Positions 41,815 through 50,179 of a DNA stretch of 53,991 nucleotides are shown in pieces. Source of the DNA: C00003060 sp964502635. Lineage in GTDB: Bacteria; Desulfobacterota; Desulfobacteria; Desulfobacterales; C00003060. Positions within the stretch are counted from its first letter, which is position 1; every line of letters starts with the position of its first letter. The stretch lies in the NCBI GenBank assembly GCA_964502635.1, contig CAZCXI010000003.1, positions 1 through 53,991 on the forward strand. Direction: 5' to 3'. The notes below the pieces were generated by a model. That model was given only the letters and a program-made list of their open reading frames with translations. It did no database searches and was not told where the DNA came from. A program made the translations under genes and the position numbers.

Positions 41815-42765
41815 TTAATCATTGTCGCCGTTGATGAGGGCGCCGAGGCCGCCCAGGATAGACCCTTCGCCCTTCCGCCCGCCACCGGCTGAAGGGGCAT
41901 GTTGCAGAATACGGTCTGCCATGCGAGAAAACGGAAGGCTCTGAAGAAGCACGGTCCCGGTGCCACGCAAGGTTGCAAGAAACAGTCCCTCCCCGCCGAA
42001 AAACATGGACTTGAGACTGCCCGCGCGTTCAATGTCGTAATCGATGCCCGGTGTGAAGGCTACGATGCAACCCGTGTCGACGCGAAAGAATTCGTTGTTG
42101 AGCTCTTTTTTAATAACCGTACCACCCGCATGGACAAAAGCCATGCCATCGCCTCGGAGACGCTGGAGGATGAATCCCTCTCCACCGAAGAAACCCGTGC
42201 CCAGGCGTTTTGTAAAGGCAATACCTACTTCCGTGCCGTAAGCCGCGCACAGGAAGGCATCTTTCTGGCAAAGGAGTTCTCCCGTGACCTTGGACATGTC
42301 GATGGGGATGATCTTTCCCGGATAGGGTGCTGCGAATGCGACATGCTTCTTTCCATGTCCCCTGTTTGTAAAGTGGGTCATGAAGATAGATTCCCCTGTG
42401 AGGACTCGCTTACCCACACTCATGAGCTTGCCGAAGACTCCCTCGTCTGGTTTGGAGCCATCGCCCATTTTGGCCTCGAAGGTGATACCATCGTCCATGT
42501 AATTCATGGCGCCGGCCTCGGCAATGACCGTCTCACCGGGGTCGAGCTCTATTTCCACGATTTGAATATCATCCCCGATGACCTTGTAATCAACTTCATG
42601 GCATTGCATGGTCTGTCGCCTGCCTGTTTTCTCCTCAACTGAATCGTACTTGGCAAAGACGATGCCACATCTCACACACTCGTGAGATGACACATCCCTG
42701 GGCTGTCCGCATTTGGGGCACTTCGTTTCATCCATGTGTTGTCCACCCTCTTTGTTACCACTCAT
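41815..42765 (-). CDS. TIGR00266/AIM24-family protein with N-terminal zinc ribbon
   Basis: The 316-residue protein begins with a CxxC...CxxC zinc ribbon (CPKCGQPRDVSSHECVRCG, about 15-34). The AIM24/TIGR00266 beta-sandwich domain (about 52-285) follows, with DPGETVIAEAGAMNYMDDGI, the glycine-rich FFGGEGFILQRLRGDG and MFFGGEGLFLATLRGTG. Bacterial members have no agreed function; the yeast homologue is mitochondrial. The end is Gly-rich (GGGRKGEGSILGGLG). AAGGAG lies nine bases before the ATG 42765; an internal ATG (MDETK) is an alternative. Confidence 0.88.
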   Translation of the reverse strand: MSGNKEGGQHMDETKCPKCGQPRDVSSHECVRCGIVFAKYDSVEEKTGRRQTMQCHEVDYKVIGDDIQIVEIELDPGETVIAEAGAMNYMDDGITFEAKMGDGSKPDEGVFGKLMSVGKRVLTGESIFMTHFTNRGHGKKHVAFAAPYPGKIIPIDMSKVTGELLCQKDAFLCAAYGTEVGIAFTKRLGTGFFGGEGFILQRLRGDGMAFVHAGGTVIKKELNNEFFRVDTGCIVAFTPGIDYDIERAGSLKSMFFGGEGLFLATLRGTGTVLLQSLPFSRMADRILQHAPSAGGGRKGEGSILGGLGALINGDND

Positions 42766-42898
42766 GGGCCATTACTCCTTTCTGAATCGTTGTTCCTAAC
42801 GCAAATCCCATCGAGCTTTGCTGAAAACCTGGTTCTTGATTCCCATGTTGCATCAATGTGGACTGGCTTCCACAAAAAATCGTTCATAGCACGGTCGC

Positions 42899-43654
42899 TC
42901 AGAATGTCATTAGACGCTTTTCATAGATGACAACTCCGTCATACTCAAAGAGGGCATTCAAGTGGTGGAATAAGGCATGGCCCCCCTCCTCCTGCCAGGA
43001 CGCTTGAAGAGATGTGTTGACTTGTTGATAAAAGGCCTCGATATCCCGAACGGATGAAGGCTTCGTCCCTTTAGACATATCCCCGGCAATCTCGTTGATT
43101 AGATTAAGCCACATTTGACTGGCACCCATCATAAAATAGGGCCACGATTTTCGGATCGGCGATGACCAGTTGAGGTCACTCGTGTCCCCAATATCTGGCT
43201 GTCTGATCCGAGTTGTGTCATCGTAAGAATCCCTGATGATCAAACCAGCCCTTTTCATGGCTTCCAAGCGTGTATCTGACTGGATAGCATGATAGATTTC
43301 GCGTGCCGTCTCCGGAGAAGCATAGAAAATGAAACTGAATTGATGCCCTGTTTCGTCTCGCACGGCCCTTCGGTGAAATCGCCACAGGCGAATATTATCT
43401 TTGTGTTGAGACAACACAGGCGACACAATCTCGCGGGCAATAAACAACCCCATGTGCCAGGACGGCTCCTTATCTTCCGGCCATTTTATGCTAAAGCGGG
43501 CGTGCCACCAACCATTTTCAGAACTCTCCACTTTCTCCTTTAAAGGCTTGGGGTGTGGCAAAGCCATGGGCCCGACGGACGCGCAACCGGCCATCGCTAT
43601 CATCAATGACGCCATAAGGGCCAACGAATACTCACGGACTTTCAAGTAAAACAT
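42899..43654 (-). CDS. Lipoprotein of unknown function
   Basis: The ATG at 43654 has AGAGG seven bases upstream. The 251-residue product has a lipoprotein signal (LMASLMIAMAGC; lipidated Cys about residue 24). A domain with SSENGWWHARFSIKWPEDKE, a His/Trp-rich middle and an all-helical C-terminal half (FMMGASQMWLNLINEIAG) follows. No family is recognised; it resembles a substrate-binding or assembly lipoprotein only in general. It is upstream of the AIM24-type gene by about 130 bases on the same strand. Confidence 0.65.
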   Translation of the reverse strand: MFYLKVREYSLALMASLMIAMAGCASVGPMALPHPKPLKEKVESSENGWWHARFSIKWPEDKEPSWHMGLFIAREIVSPVLSQHKDNIRLWRFHRRAVRDETGHQFSFIFYASPETAREIYHAIQSDTRLEAMKRAGLIIRDSYDDTTRIRQPDIGDTSDLNWSSPIRKSWPYFMMGASQMWLNLINEIAGDMSKGTKPSSVRDIEAFYQQVNTSLQASWQEEGGHALFHHLNALFEYDGVVIYEKRLMTF

Positions 43655-44297
43655 GTGCACCCTCTCCCGACTAGAAAATAGAATGAGCTTGTTGAGTCAA
43701 ACGATTGGTAACGTTTAAACATCAAACGATACCCCATGCCGTACGAATTTTCCAGGTGGTGTCCAAATTGGCTGGTTACGCAGGCAGCCCAACGGAGAGT
43801 CCGGCGGCTGGAGGACGCGTTGCCTTCGGTTCAGCCAGTGTCAGGACTCCCGGCTGAGGGAAGTATATATCGCACGCAGAGGCAAAGGCAAGGTTGGGTT
43901 TCATTTCCAACGGGGTGATGAGTGCCATTATAGAGAAAATATTTTCGGTTCTTCTCTAAAAGAGTTGGTGGGATTATCAGGATTCAAGGATTCAAGGATT
44001 CGAGGGTTCAAGGGTTCGAGTAAACTGCTTAACAATTATAAACAATTGGTAAAGGTTTGAGAAAGGTCCTATCACCTATATTTAGAAATTTACAGAATAA
44101 CAAGACGATCCCGTAATGAAAGACGCGGGCCAAGATCACAAATAGGGAGGTGTGAAATCGTTAGAAAGAAAAGCACTCGACCCCTTGAATCCTTGACCCC
44201 TCGAACCCTTTGCATCAATTAATCGGGAGAAGAACCATATTTTCAAAGGCCTCAATGTTACGTAGAAAGGAACTACGAGCCGACACGGCTGGATTGT
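43655..44297. other. Intergenic stretch with tandem and inverted GGATTCAA-type repeats
   Basis: No supported gene was found; a 60-codon frame at 43736-43918 has no features. At 43980-44020 five degenerate copies of a GGATTCAA/GGGTTCGA unit occur in tandem, and a complementary block (44176-44210, CTCGACCCCTTGAATCCTTG and onward) lies about 155 bases later. The two could pair into a long imperfect hairpin upstream of the formate dehydrogenase promoter. Confidence 0.55.
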
Positions 44298-44312
44298 TGG
44301 CACAATAGTTGC
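44298..44312 (+). promoter_or_regulatory. Sigma-54 (-24/-12) promoter of the formate dehydrogenase gene
   Basis: TGGCAC (44298-44303), five bases, TTGC (44309-44312): GG and GC are ten bases apart, an exact RpoN consensus. Start of transcription is expected near 44324, 44 bases before the GTG start. RpoN control of formate dehydrogenase is known in E. coli (fdhF). Confidence 0.78.
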
Positions 44313-44367
44313 TCCAACTGCTCGTTGCGCGGCTCAGTCAGGAGCCGGCAAGCGGGGGAAAATCGCA

Positions 44368-47300
44368 GTGTCAAACAAGATACAACTGAAAATCGATCAT
44401 CAAATCACCCAGGTTGAACCGGGTACGAGTCTGCTCGATGCGTCGTCGCGCGCGGGCATCCCTATTCCGAGTCTGTGTCAGCATGGTGAACATCCCTGCC
44501 GGATGTGCGTGGTTGAGATTGCCGACAGAAAGGATCTGCTGCGGGCCTGTGCCACACCGGCAGAAGAGGGCATGGTGGTGTCCACCCAGAGTGATCGTGT
44601 TCGGGCACACCGCAGACACATCCTGGAACTCCAGCTTTCCCGTCACTATGGAGACTGCATCTCGCCGTGTTCATTGACCTGTCCGGCCCATATCAATGTC
44701 CAGGGATACGTCGGTCTCATCGCCCGGGGCAGGTATCTTGAGGCGCTCAGGCTCATCAAGGAGAAGAACCCCCTGCCGTTGTCCGTGGGAAGGGTCTGCC
44801 CGCATCCTTGTGAGGCCATGTGCCGGCGGATTCTGGTTGAAGAGCGGGTGCCTATCAACCACCTGAAGCGATTTGTTGCAGATCATTTTCTGGAGGCTCA
44901 AGAAACCGACATCTGCGAGCCTTGTCCAGACACGGGGCGTCACGTGGCGGTCATCGGTGGGGGACCCGCAGGGCTGTCAGCGGCCTACTATCTGGCCAGA
45001 AAGGGTCATGGAATAACCATTTTTGAGGGAATGCCGGAATTGGGCGGCATGCTGCGCTATGCCATCCCTGAGTATCGACTGCCGAAAAAGATCCTGGATC
45101 AGGAGATAAGAAACATCGTGGAAACGGGCAGTGGCATACAGGTCAGAACCGGCCGGCGACTGGGCAGGGATTTTACCGTGGAAGACTTGACCAAAGAAGG
45201 CTTTGAGGCCTTTTTTATCGCCACCGGTGCCTGGCAGACCAAGGACATCGGGATAGAAGGGGAAAATCTGGAAGGGGTCCTTCATGGACTGGAATTCCTA
45301 AAGCATGTACGCACCGCCACAGAGGTTCATCTGGGTAAAAGGGTGGCTGTGATCGGAGGGGGAAACTCGGCCCTGGATGTGGCCCGGACCTGTCTCAGGC
45401 TGGGGGCCGAAGACGTGACGATTGTTTATCGGCGCAGTCGTCTGGAGATGCCGGCCAGGGAGCAGGAGGTTCGGGAAACAGAGGCCGAGGGGGTGAAACT
45501 GTTTCTTGTCGCCGTTCCTTCCAGGATCACGAAAAAGGCCGGGCACCTGAAGCTTGAGGTGCTTCGAACCTGGCTGGGCGAACCGGACGAGAGTGGACGA
45601 CGGCGTCCTATCCCCCTTCCAGGCACTGAATTCGTGATTGAAGTCGACAATGTCATTGCAGCCATCGGCCAGGGCCCGGACCTGTCATTTATGTCTTCAG
45701 GAAGCAGGATCCGTGAACTGGCTGTATCCAGGAACACCCTGGTCGTTGACCCGGACACCTTTGAAACGAACACAACGGGTATTTTTGCCGCCGGCGATGC
45801 CGTGAGCGGCCCAAAGACGGTCATTCAGGCCATTGCGGCCGGCCGGAAGGCGGCTGATTCCATTCACGCTTACCTTTCAGGAAAACCGGTCACGCCCCGA
45901 AAAAAGGAGGTCCATGTCATCAAAGGGAAGAATCTTCATGACGTGGCCCTCAAGAATTTCGACGACATTCAGATCCAGCCAGCCGAGGAGATTCCGGAAC
46001 GTCCGCCTGACAGGCGGGTAAGAGACTTTTGCGAATATACCCTGGACTTTTCAGAAGATATGACCCGTCAAGAGGCACGACGATGTCTGGGCTGCGGCTG
46101 TAAGGCCTTGTCCAAGTGCGAACTCCGCAGGCTTGCCGCCGCCTATGATGTGGATCTTTCTGTCTTAGAAACGCCCAAAGCCCCCCGATATGAGACAGAC
46201 AACAGCCATCCCTTGATCATGATCGATTCGAACAAATGCATCTTTTGTCTGCGTTGCAAGACCCATTGTGAATACCAGGCCATGGAGGTCCGTGCCATGG
46301 AATTCGATGAGAACGATCTGCCTCTGGACCTGGAGATCAGGATAAACGAAAGATGCACCTCGTGCGGAAAGTGCGTAGACAGTTGCCCGACGGGCGCCCT
46401 GGTAAAAAAGTACGTGACGCTGCCCGTTGGTTCGGATGAGCTGAGACAGGTGCGCACCGTATGCGCCTATTGCGGCTGTGGGTGCAACCTGACATTCAAC
46501 GTAAAGGACAGGTCCCTGGTGGAGGTGACGTCTGATCCGAGGCATCCCCCGAATTTTGGCGACACCTGCGTCAAGGGCCGTTTCGGGTACGATTTTGTCC
46601 ATCATCCAAGGCGCCTCCGGACGCCCCTTGTGCGAAAAGGCGAGTATTTCGTTGAAACCGGGTGGGACGAGGCCCTTTCCCTGGTTTCACGGAAGTTTTT
46701 GGAATTCAAGGAGAGATATGGTCCCCAGGCTCTGGCCGGCTTGAGTTCCGCCAAATGTACCAATGAGGAAAACTATGTCTTTCAAAAATTCATGCGGGCG
46801 GTGATCGGAACCCATAACGTGGACCACTGTGCACGGCTTTGTCACGCCTCGACTGTGGCTGGGCTGGCCGCGGCGTTTGGCAGCGGGGCCATGACCAATT
46901 CTATGGACGATATAGAAAAGGCCCACGTGATCCTGCTGACCGGCAGCAACCCAACGGACAACCATCCGATCGTGGATCTCCATATCAGGCGGGCCGTAAC
47001 CCGCCGGGGGGCGAAACTCATCGTGGCAGACCCCCGGAACCTGGAAGTGGTGAAATACGCCGACGTGTGGGTTTGTCCCCGGCCGGGTACGGATGTGGCC
47101 TGGCTCAACGGTCTCATGCACGTGATCATCAAGGACGGGTTGTGGGACAAGTCTTATGTAAAAGAGAGAACAGAAGGGTTTGGCGCCCTGCGGGAAACCG
47201 TGGCAAAATACGACCCCGAATCCGTGGAAAGGATCACCGGCGTCCCGGCCAAGGATCTTGAGAAGGCTGCCCGCCTGTACGCAGGAGCCGAGGCGGCCAC

Positions 47301-48498
47301 CATTGTTTATGCCATGGGAATTACACAGCATGTGGCCGGCACCGATAACGTCAGGGCCATTGCGAACCTTGCCATGCTGTGCGGAAATGTGGGCATTGAA
47401 GGGGGCGGGGTCAATCCGCTGCGTGGCCAGAATAATGTCCAGGGCGCCTGCGATATGGGGGCCCTTCCGGATGTGCTTCCCGGCTATCAAAGGCTTTCCG
47501 ACCCGCAGATCATGGAAAAGTTTGAACGGGCCTGGAAAGTCAAGATGGCACCCGAGCCCGGCCTGACCGTCACGGAGATCTGGCCTGCCGCACTCAGGGG
47601 GAAGGTAAAAGGCGTTTACATTGTCGGCGAAAATCCGGTGGCCAGTGATCCGAATGCCAGCGAGGTGACGGCTGCATTGAAGGGATTGGATTTTTTGGTG
47701 GTGCAAGACATATTCATGACCGAGACGGGAAAACTGGCCGACGTCGTTCTTCCGGCGGCGAGCTCTGTGGAAAAGGAAGGCACCTTCACGAACACGGAAA
47801 GGCGCGTTCAGCGGGTCAGACAGGCATTTCCTCCAGTAGGACGGGCCAGGCCCGATTGGCAGATCTTCTGCGAGCTCGCCGAAAAGATGGGTTATCGAAT
47901 GGACTACGGGTCTCCCGAAGAGATCATGGAAGAAGTCGCCCGTCTCACGCCCATTTATGGCGGTATCCACTACGACCGTCTGGAAGAACAAGGCATTCAA
48001 TGGCCCTGCCCGACCCGGGAGCATCCCGGGACACCGTATCTTCACAAGGGCCGGTTTACCCGGGGCAAAGGGCTGTTTCATCCCGTGGAATTCATGCCGC
48101 CGCGTGAACTGCCGGACGAGACCTACCCCTTCATTTTTTCCACAGGGCGTGTGCGATCCCACTTCAACAGCGGTACGATGACCCGCAAGGTTCGGGACCT
48201 GAGGTTACTTTATTCGGAGCCGTTATTGGACATTCATCCAGAAGATGCCGAGGAGCTCGCCATTGGGGAAGGCTCGATGGTGAAGGTTTCGTCGCGTCGC
48301 GGCGAACTGGTAGCCCAGGCGCACCGTACGAGGAAATGTCCCAGACGGGTTGTCTTCATCCCTTTCCACTTCCCAGGGGCCGCCGCCAATCTGCTGACCG
48401 TTGATGACGTGGATCCGGTATCGAAGATACCCGAGTACAAGGTTTGCGCAGTCAAGGTGGAACCGGTGCCCGGAGCCTCCAAGGATTTGTCAGGATAG
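44368..48498 (+). CDS. Formate dehydrogenase-type molybdoenzyme fused to an NAD(P)H/FAD GltD-like module
   Basis: The 1376-residue protein combines: a 2Fe-2S domain (Cys37, 44, 47, 61); a GltD/Fer4_20-like region with CX cysteines (about 96-155); FAD-binding VIGGGPAG (195-202) and NAD(P)-binding VIGGGNSALD (328-337) domains; two 4Fe-4S motifs (Cys624/627/630/634 and 663/666/669/673); and a molybdopterin domain with VCAYCGCGC (698-706), Cys734 and catalytic Cys825 in ARLCHAS, where E. coli FdhF has selenocysteine. The Mo part is FdhF-like. It would couple formate/CO2 to NAD(P)(H) or act in electron bifurcation. GTG start behind GGGGGA. It is convergent with FolE2, 16 bases away. Confidence 0.88.
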   Translation: MSNKIQLKIDHQITQVEPGTSLLDASSRAGIPIPSLCQHGEHPCRMCVVEIADRKDLLRACATPAEEGMVVSTQSDRVRAHRRHILELQLSRHYGDCISPCSLTCPAHINVQGYVGLIARGRYLEALRLIKEKNPLPLSVGRVCPHPCEAMCRRILVEERVPINHLKRFVADHFLEAQETDICEPCPDTGRHVAVIGGGPAGLSAAYYLARKGHGITIFEGMPELGGMLRYAIPEYRLPKKILDQEIRNIVETGSGIQVRTGRRLGRDFTVEDLTKEGFEAFFIATGAWQTKDIGIEGENLEGVLHGLEFLKHVRTATEVHLGKRVAVIGGGNSALDVARTCLRLGAEDVTIVYRRSRLEMPAREQEVRETEAEGVKLFLVAVPSRITKKAGHLKLEVLRTWLGEPDESGRRRPIPLPGTEFVIEVDNVIAAIGQGPDLSFMSSGSRIRELAVSRNTLVVDPDTFETNTTGIFAAGDAVSGPKTVIQAIAAGRKAADSIHAYLSGKPVTPRKKEVHVIKGKNLHDVALKNFDDIQIQPAEEIPERPPDRRVRDFCEYTLDFSEDMTRQEARRCLGCGCKALSKCELRRLAAAYDVDLSVLETPKAPRYETDNSHPLIMIDSNKCIFCLRCKTHCEYQAMEVRAMEFDENDLPLDLEIRINERCTSCGKCVDSCPTGALVKKYVTLPVGSDELRQVRTVCAYCGCGCNLTFNVKDRSLVEVTSDPRHPPNFGDTCVKGRFGYDFVHHPRRLRTPLVRKGEYFVETGWDEALSLVSRKFLEFKERYGPQALAGLSSAKCTNEENYVFQKFMRAVIGTHNVDHCARLCHASTVAGLAAAFGSGAMTNSMDDIEKAHVILLTGSNPTDNHPIVDLHIRRAVTRRGAKLIVADPRNLEVVKYADVWVCPRPGTDVAWLNGLMHVIIKDGLWDKSYVKERTEGFGALRETVAKYDPESVERITGVPAKDLEKAARLYAGAEAATIVYAMGITQHVAGTDNVRAIANLAMLCGNVGIEGGGVNPLRGQNNVQGACDMGALPDVLPGYQRLSDPQIMEKFERAWKVKMAPEPGLTVTEIWPAALRGKVKGVYIVGENPVASDPNASEVTAALKGLDFLVVQDIFMTETGKLADVVLPAASSVEKEGTFTNTERRVQRVRQAFPPVGRARPDWQIFCELAEKMGYRMDYGSPEEIMEEVARLTPIYGGIHYDRLEEQGIQWPCPTREHPGTPYLHKGRFTRGKGLFHPVEFMPPRELPDETYPFIFSTGRVRSHFNSGTMTRKVRDLRLLYSEPLLDIHPEDAEELAIGEGSMVKVSSRRGELVAQAHRTRKCPRRVVFIPFHFPGAAANLLTVDDVDPVSKIPEYKVCAVKVEPVPGASKDLSG

Positions 48499-48514
48499 CA
48501 TAGGGGGATGGCGG

Positions 48515-49291
48515 CTATGGCCGAGAGGCCACCTCAGTGTAAGCATACGCGCTGTGGTTATGGATGCTTTCAAAGTTCTCGGCCTCCACACTGAACCACG
48601 TAAATCTCGCATCTTTCGTCAGCTTTTCGGTGACCTCTCTCACGACGTCTTCTACAAACATCGGGCGATTGTAAGCCTGTTCCGTGATATACTTTTCATC
48701 TTCCCTTTTCAATAAGGCGTAAACATCACTACTGGCCGAGCTCTCAACGATCTCTATAACTTCTTCAATCCAGAAGAATTCCTTGAAGAACAGTGTCACC
48801 GAGACAAGGCCCCGCTGATTATGGGCCCCCAGGCTGCTTATCTCTTTGGAGCAAGGACACAGGGTACACACAGGCACCTTGACGCAGACAAAGAGCTTAT
48901 GTTCATCGCCGTTCATCTCTCCGATGTAGTCGCAGGTGTATTCCATCAGGCTGGCCACGCCTGATACCGGCGCTTTCTTGCTGATAAAATAGGGAAAGCT
49001 TATCTCAATGTTGGCACTGCGGGCATGAAGCGTCGTCTTCACGGCCTCGAGCATTTCAAAGAAGGCCCTCAGGTTCAAGTTGCCGCAATATTCATTCAGG
49101 ACCTCTACAAACCTGCTCATGTGGGTGCCTTTAAACTTGTGGGGCAGATGCACGTACATGTTCACCGAGGCCACGGTGGCTTGAACCTTGTTGGTCCTAT
49201 CCAACACGTTGACGGGATACTTGATCCCCTTGATTCCCACCTTGTTGATATCGATCTTTCTGTGATCCGGCTGGCTTTGAACGTCCTTCAT
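48515..49291 (-). CDS. folE2: GTP cyclohydrolase FolE2 (type IB)
   Basis: The 258-residue protein matches the FolE2 family: KYPVNVLDRTNKVQATVASV, PHKFKGTHMSRFVEVLNEY, the metal/active-site PVCTLCPCSKEIS, and the His-rich C-terminus NFESIHNHSAYA. It forms 7,8-dihydroneopterin triphosphate for folate (or preQ) synthesis; FolE2 tolerates metals other than zinc. It diverges from the purH-like gene by about 200 bases and lies beside folate and purine genes. Confidence 0.92.
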   Translation of the reverse strand: MKDVQSQPDHRKIDINKVGIKGIKYPVNVLDRTNKVQATVASVNMYVHLPHKFKGTHMSRFVEVLNEYCGNLNLRAFFEMLEAVKTTLHARSANIEISFPYFISKKAPVSGVASLMEYTCDYIGEMNGDEHKLFVCVKVPVCTLCPCSKEISSLGAHNQRGLVSVTLFFKEFFWIEEVIEIVESSASSDVYALLKREDEKYITEQAYNRPMFVEDVVREVTEKLTKDARFTWFSVEAENFESIHNHSAYAYTEVASRP

Positions 49292-49488
49292 CTCTTGTGT
49301 CCGTTCCTATGTCCGTGGGGCCGTTTTCACACCCTGGGCCGAAGTCTTAACGAAATCGTCAAGTATGTCAAATCAAATCCGAAAACATCTTGACGGTGCA
49401 ACAAATCTTGTGGGAGGATCAGCGGGCCTGTGCGAGGTCGTGGTGCGAATTCGAGATATTGTACGCTGAAAAGCGCAAGGAGGGGATC

Positions 49489-50175
49489 ATGGCACTGAAC
49501 ATTGTTGAAAAGATCGATGGATTCGTTAAGGTGAAGCATGTCCTCGTGAGTGTGTCCGACAAAGGCGGCCTGGAAAGTCTGATACCATCGCTCGTGGAAA
49601 TCAATCCGGACATCCAAATTTACTCCACAGGCGGCACCTACGCCAGGATTCAACAGATCCTGGGCGATCGGGCCGCGTCTTGTCTGACGCCTGTCAGTGA
49701 ATACACGGGCCAACCGGAAACCCAAGGAGGCCTCGTCAAGACCCTTGATTTCAAGATCTATCTTGGCCTGCTCACAGAGACTTACAACGACGCCCACCAG
49801 CAAGACCTCAAAAGGACCGGCGCCGTTCCCATAGACATGGTTGTGGTCAACCTTTATCCCTTCAAGGAAACCATATCCAGACAAGGGGTCACCGTGGAAG
49901 AGGCCAGGGGGAACATCGATATCGGGGGGCCGTGCATGATCAGGGCCTCGGCCAAGAATTTCATCCGAGTGGCCGCCGTTGTAAATCCTGAGGACTACGC
50001 AAAGATCATTTCGGAGATGCAAGTAAACCACGGCAAGCTGTCTTTGGGCCTTCGATACGAGTTGGCCCAAAAGGCCTTTGATCACACCGCCGCGTATGAC
50101 CGCCACATTGCGGACTTTCTGGCAGGCAGACCCTTTGAGGATGTCCGCTCCTGTTATCAAATGATGGAGGGTTAG
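49489..50175 (+). CDS. purH: IMP cyclohydrolase (N-terminal PurH half)
   Basis: The 228-residue protein corresponds only to the IMP cyclohydrolase domain of PurH: HVLVSVSDKGGLESLIPSLV, IYSTGGTYARI, TGQPETQGGLVKTL and the block NIDIGGPCMIRASAKNF. It closes FAICAR to IMP. The usual fused AICAR transformylase is a separate gene starting four bases downstream. GGAGGGGATC precedes the ATG 49489; the longer frame (49390) has no support. Confidence 0.85.
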   Translation: MALNIVEKIDGFVKVKHVLVSVSDKGGLESLIPSLVEINPDIQIYSTGGTYARIQQILGDRAASCLTPVSEYTGQPETQGGLVKTLDFKIYLGLLTETYNDAHQQDLKRTGAVPIDMVVVNLYPFKETISRQGVTVEEARGNIDIGGPCMIRASAKNFIRVAAVVNPEDYAKIISEMQVNHGKLSLGLRYELAQKAFDHTAAYDRHIADFLAGRPFEDVRSCYQMMEG

Positions 50176-50179
50176 TATC

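Noticed and set aside
42655..42669. Possible minus-strand sigma-54 site (GCAA-N5-ATGCCA)
   Set aside because: It has a mismatch in the -24 element and lies inside the AIM24-type coding region.
43736..43918. A 60-codon plus-strand frame
   Set aside because: No start signal and no recognised motif; it lies in the repeat-bearing gap before formate dehydrogenase.
43980..44020. tRNA-like GGTTCGA sequence
   Set aside because: The T-arm-like GGTTCGAG is part of the tandem repeat; no acceptor stem or cloverleaf can be drawn.
46687..48162. A 491-codon minus-strand frame
   Set aside because: It is the antisense shadow of the molybdenum domain of the formate dehydrogenase fusion, common in GC-rich genes.
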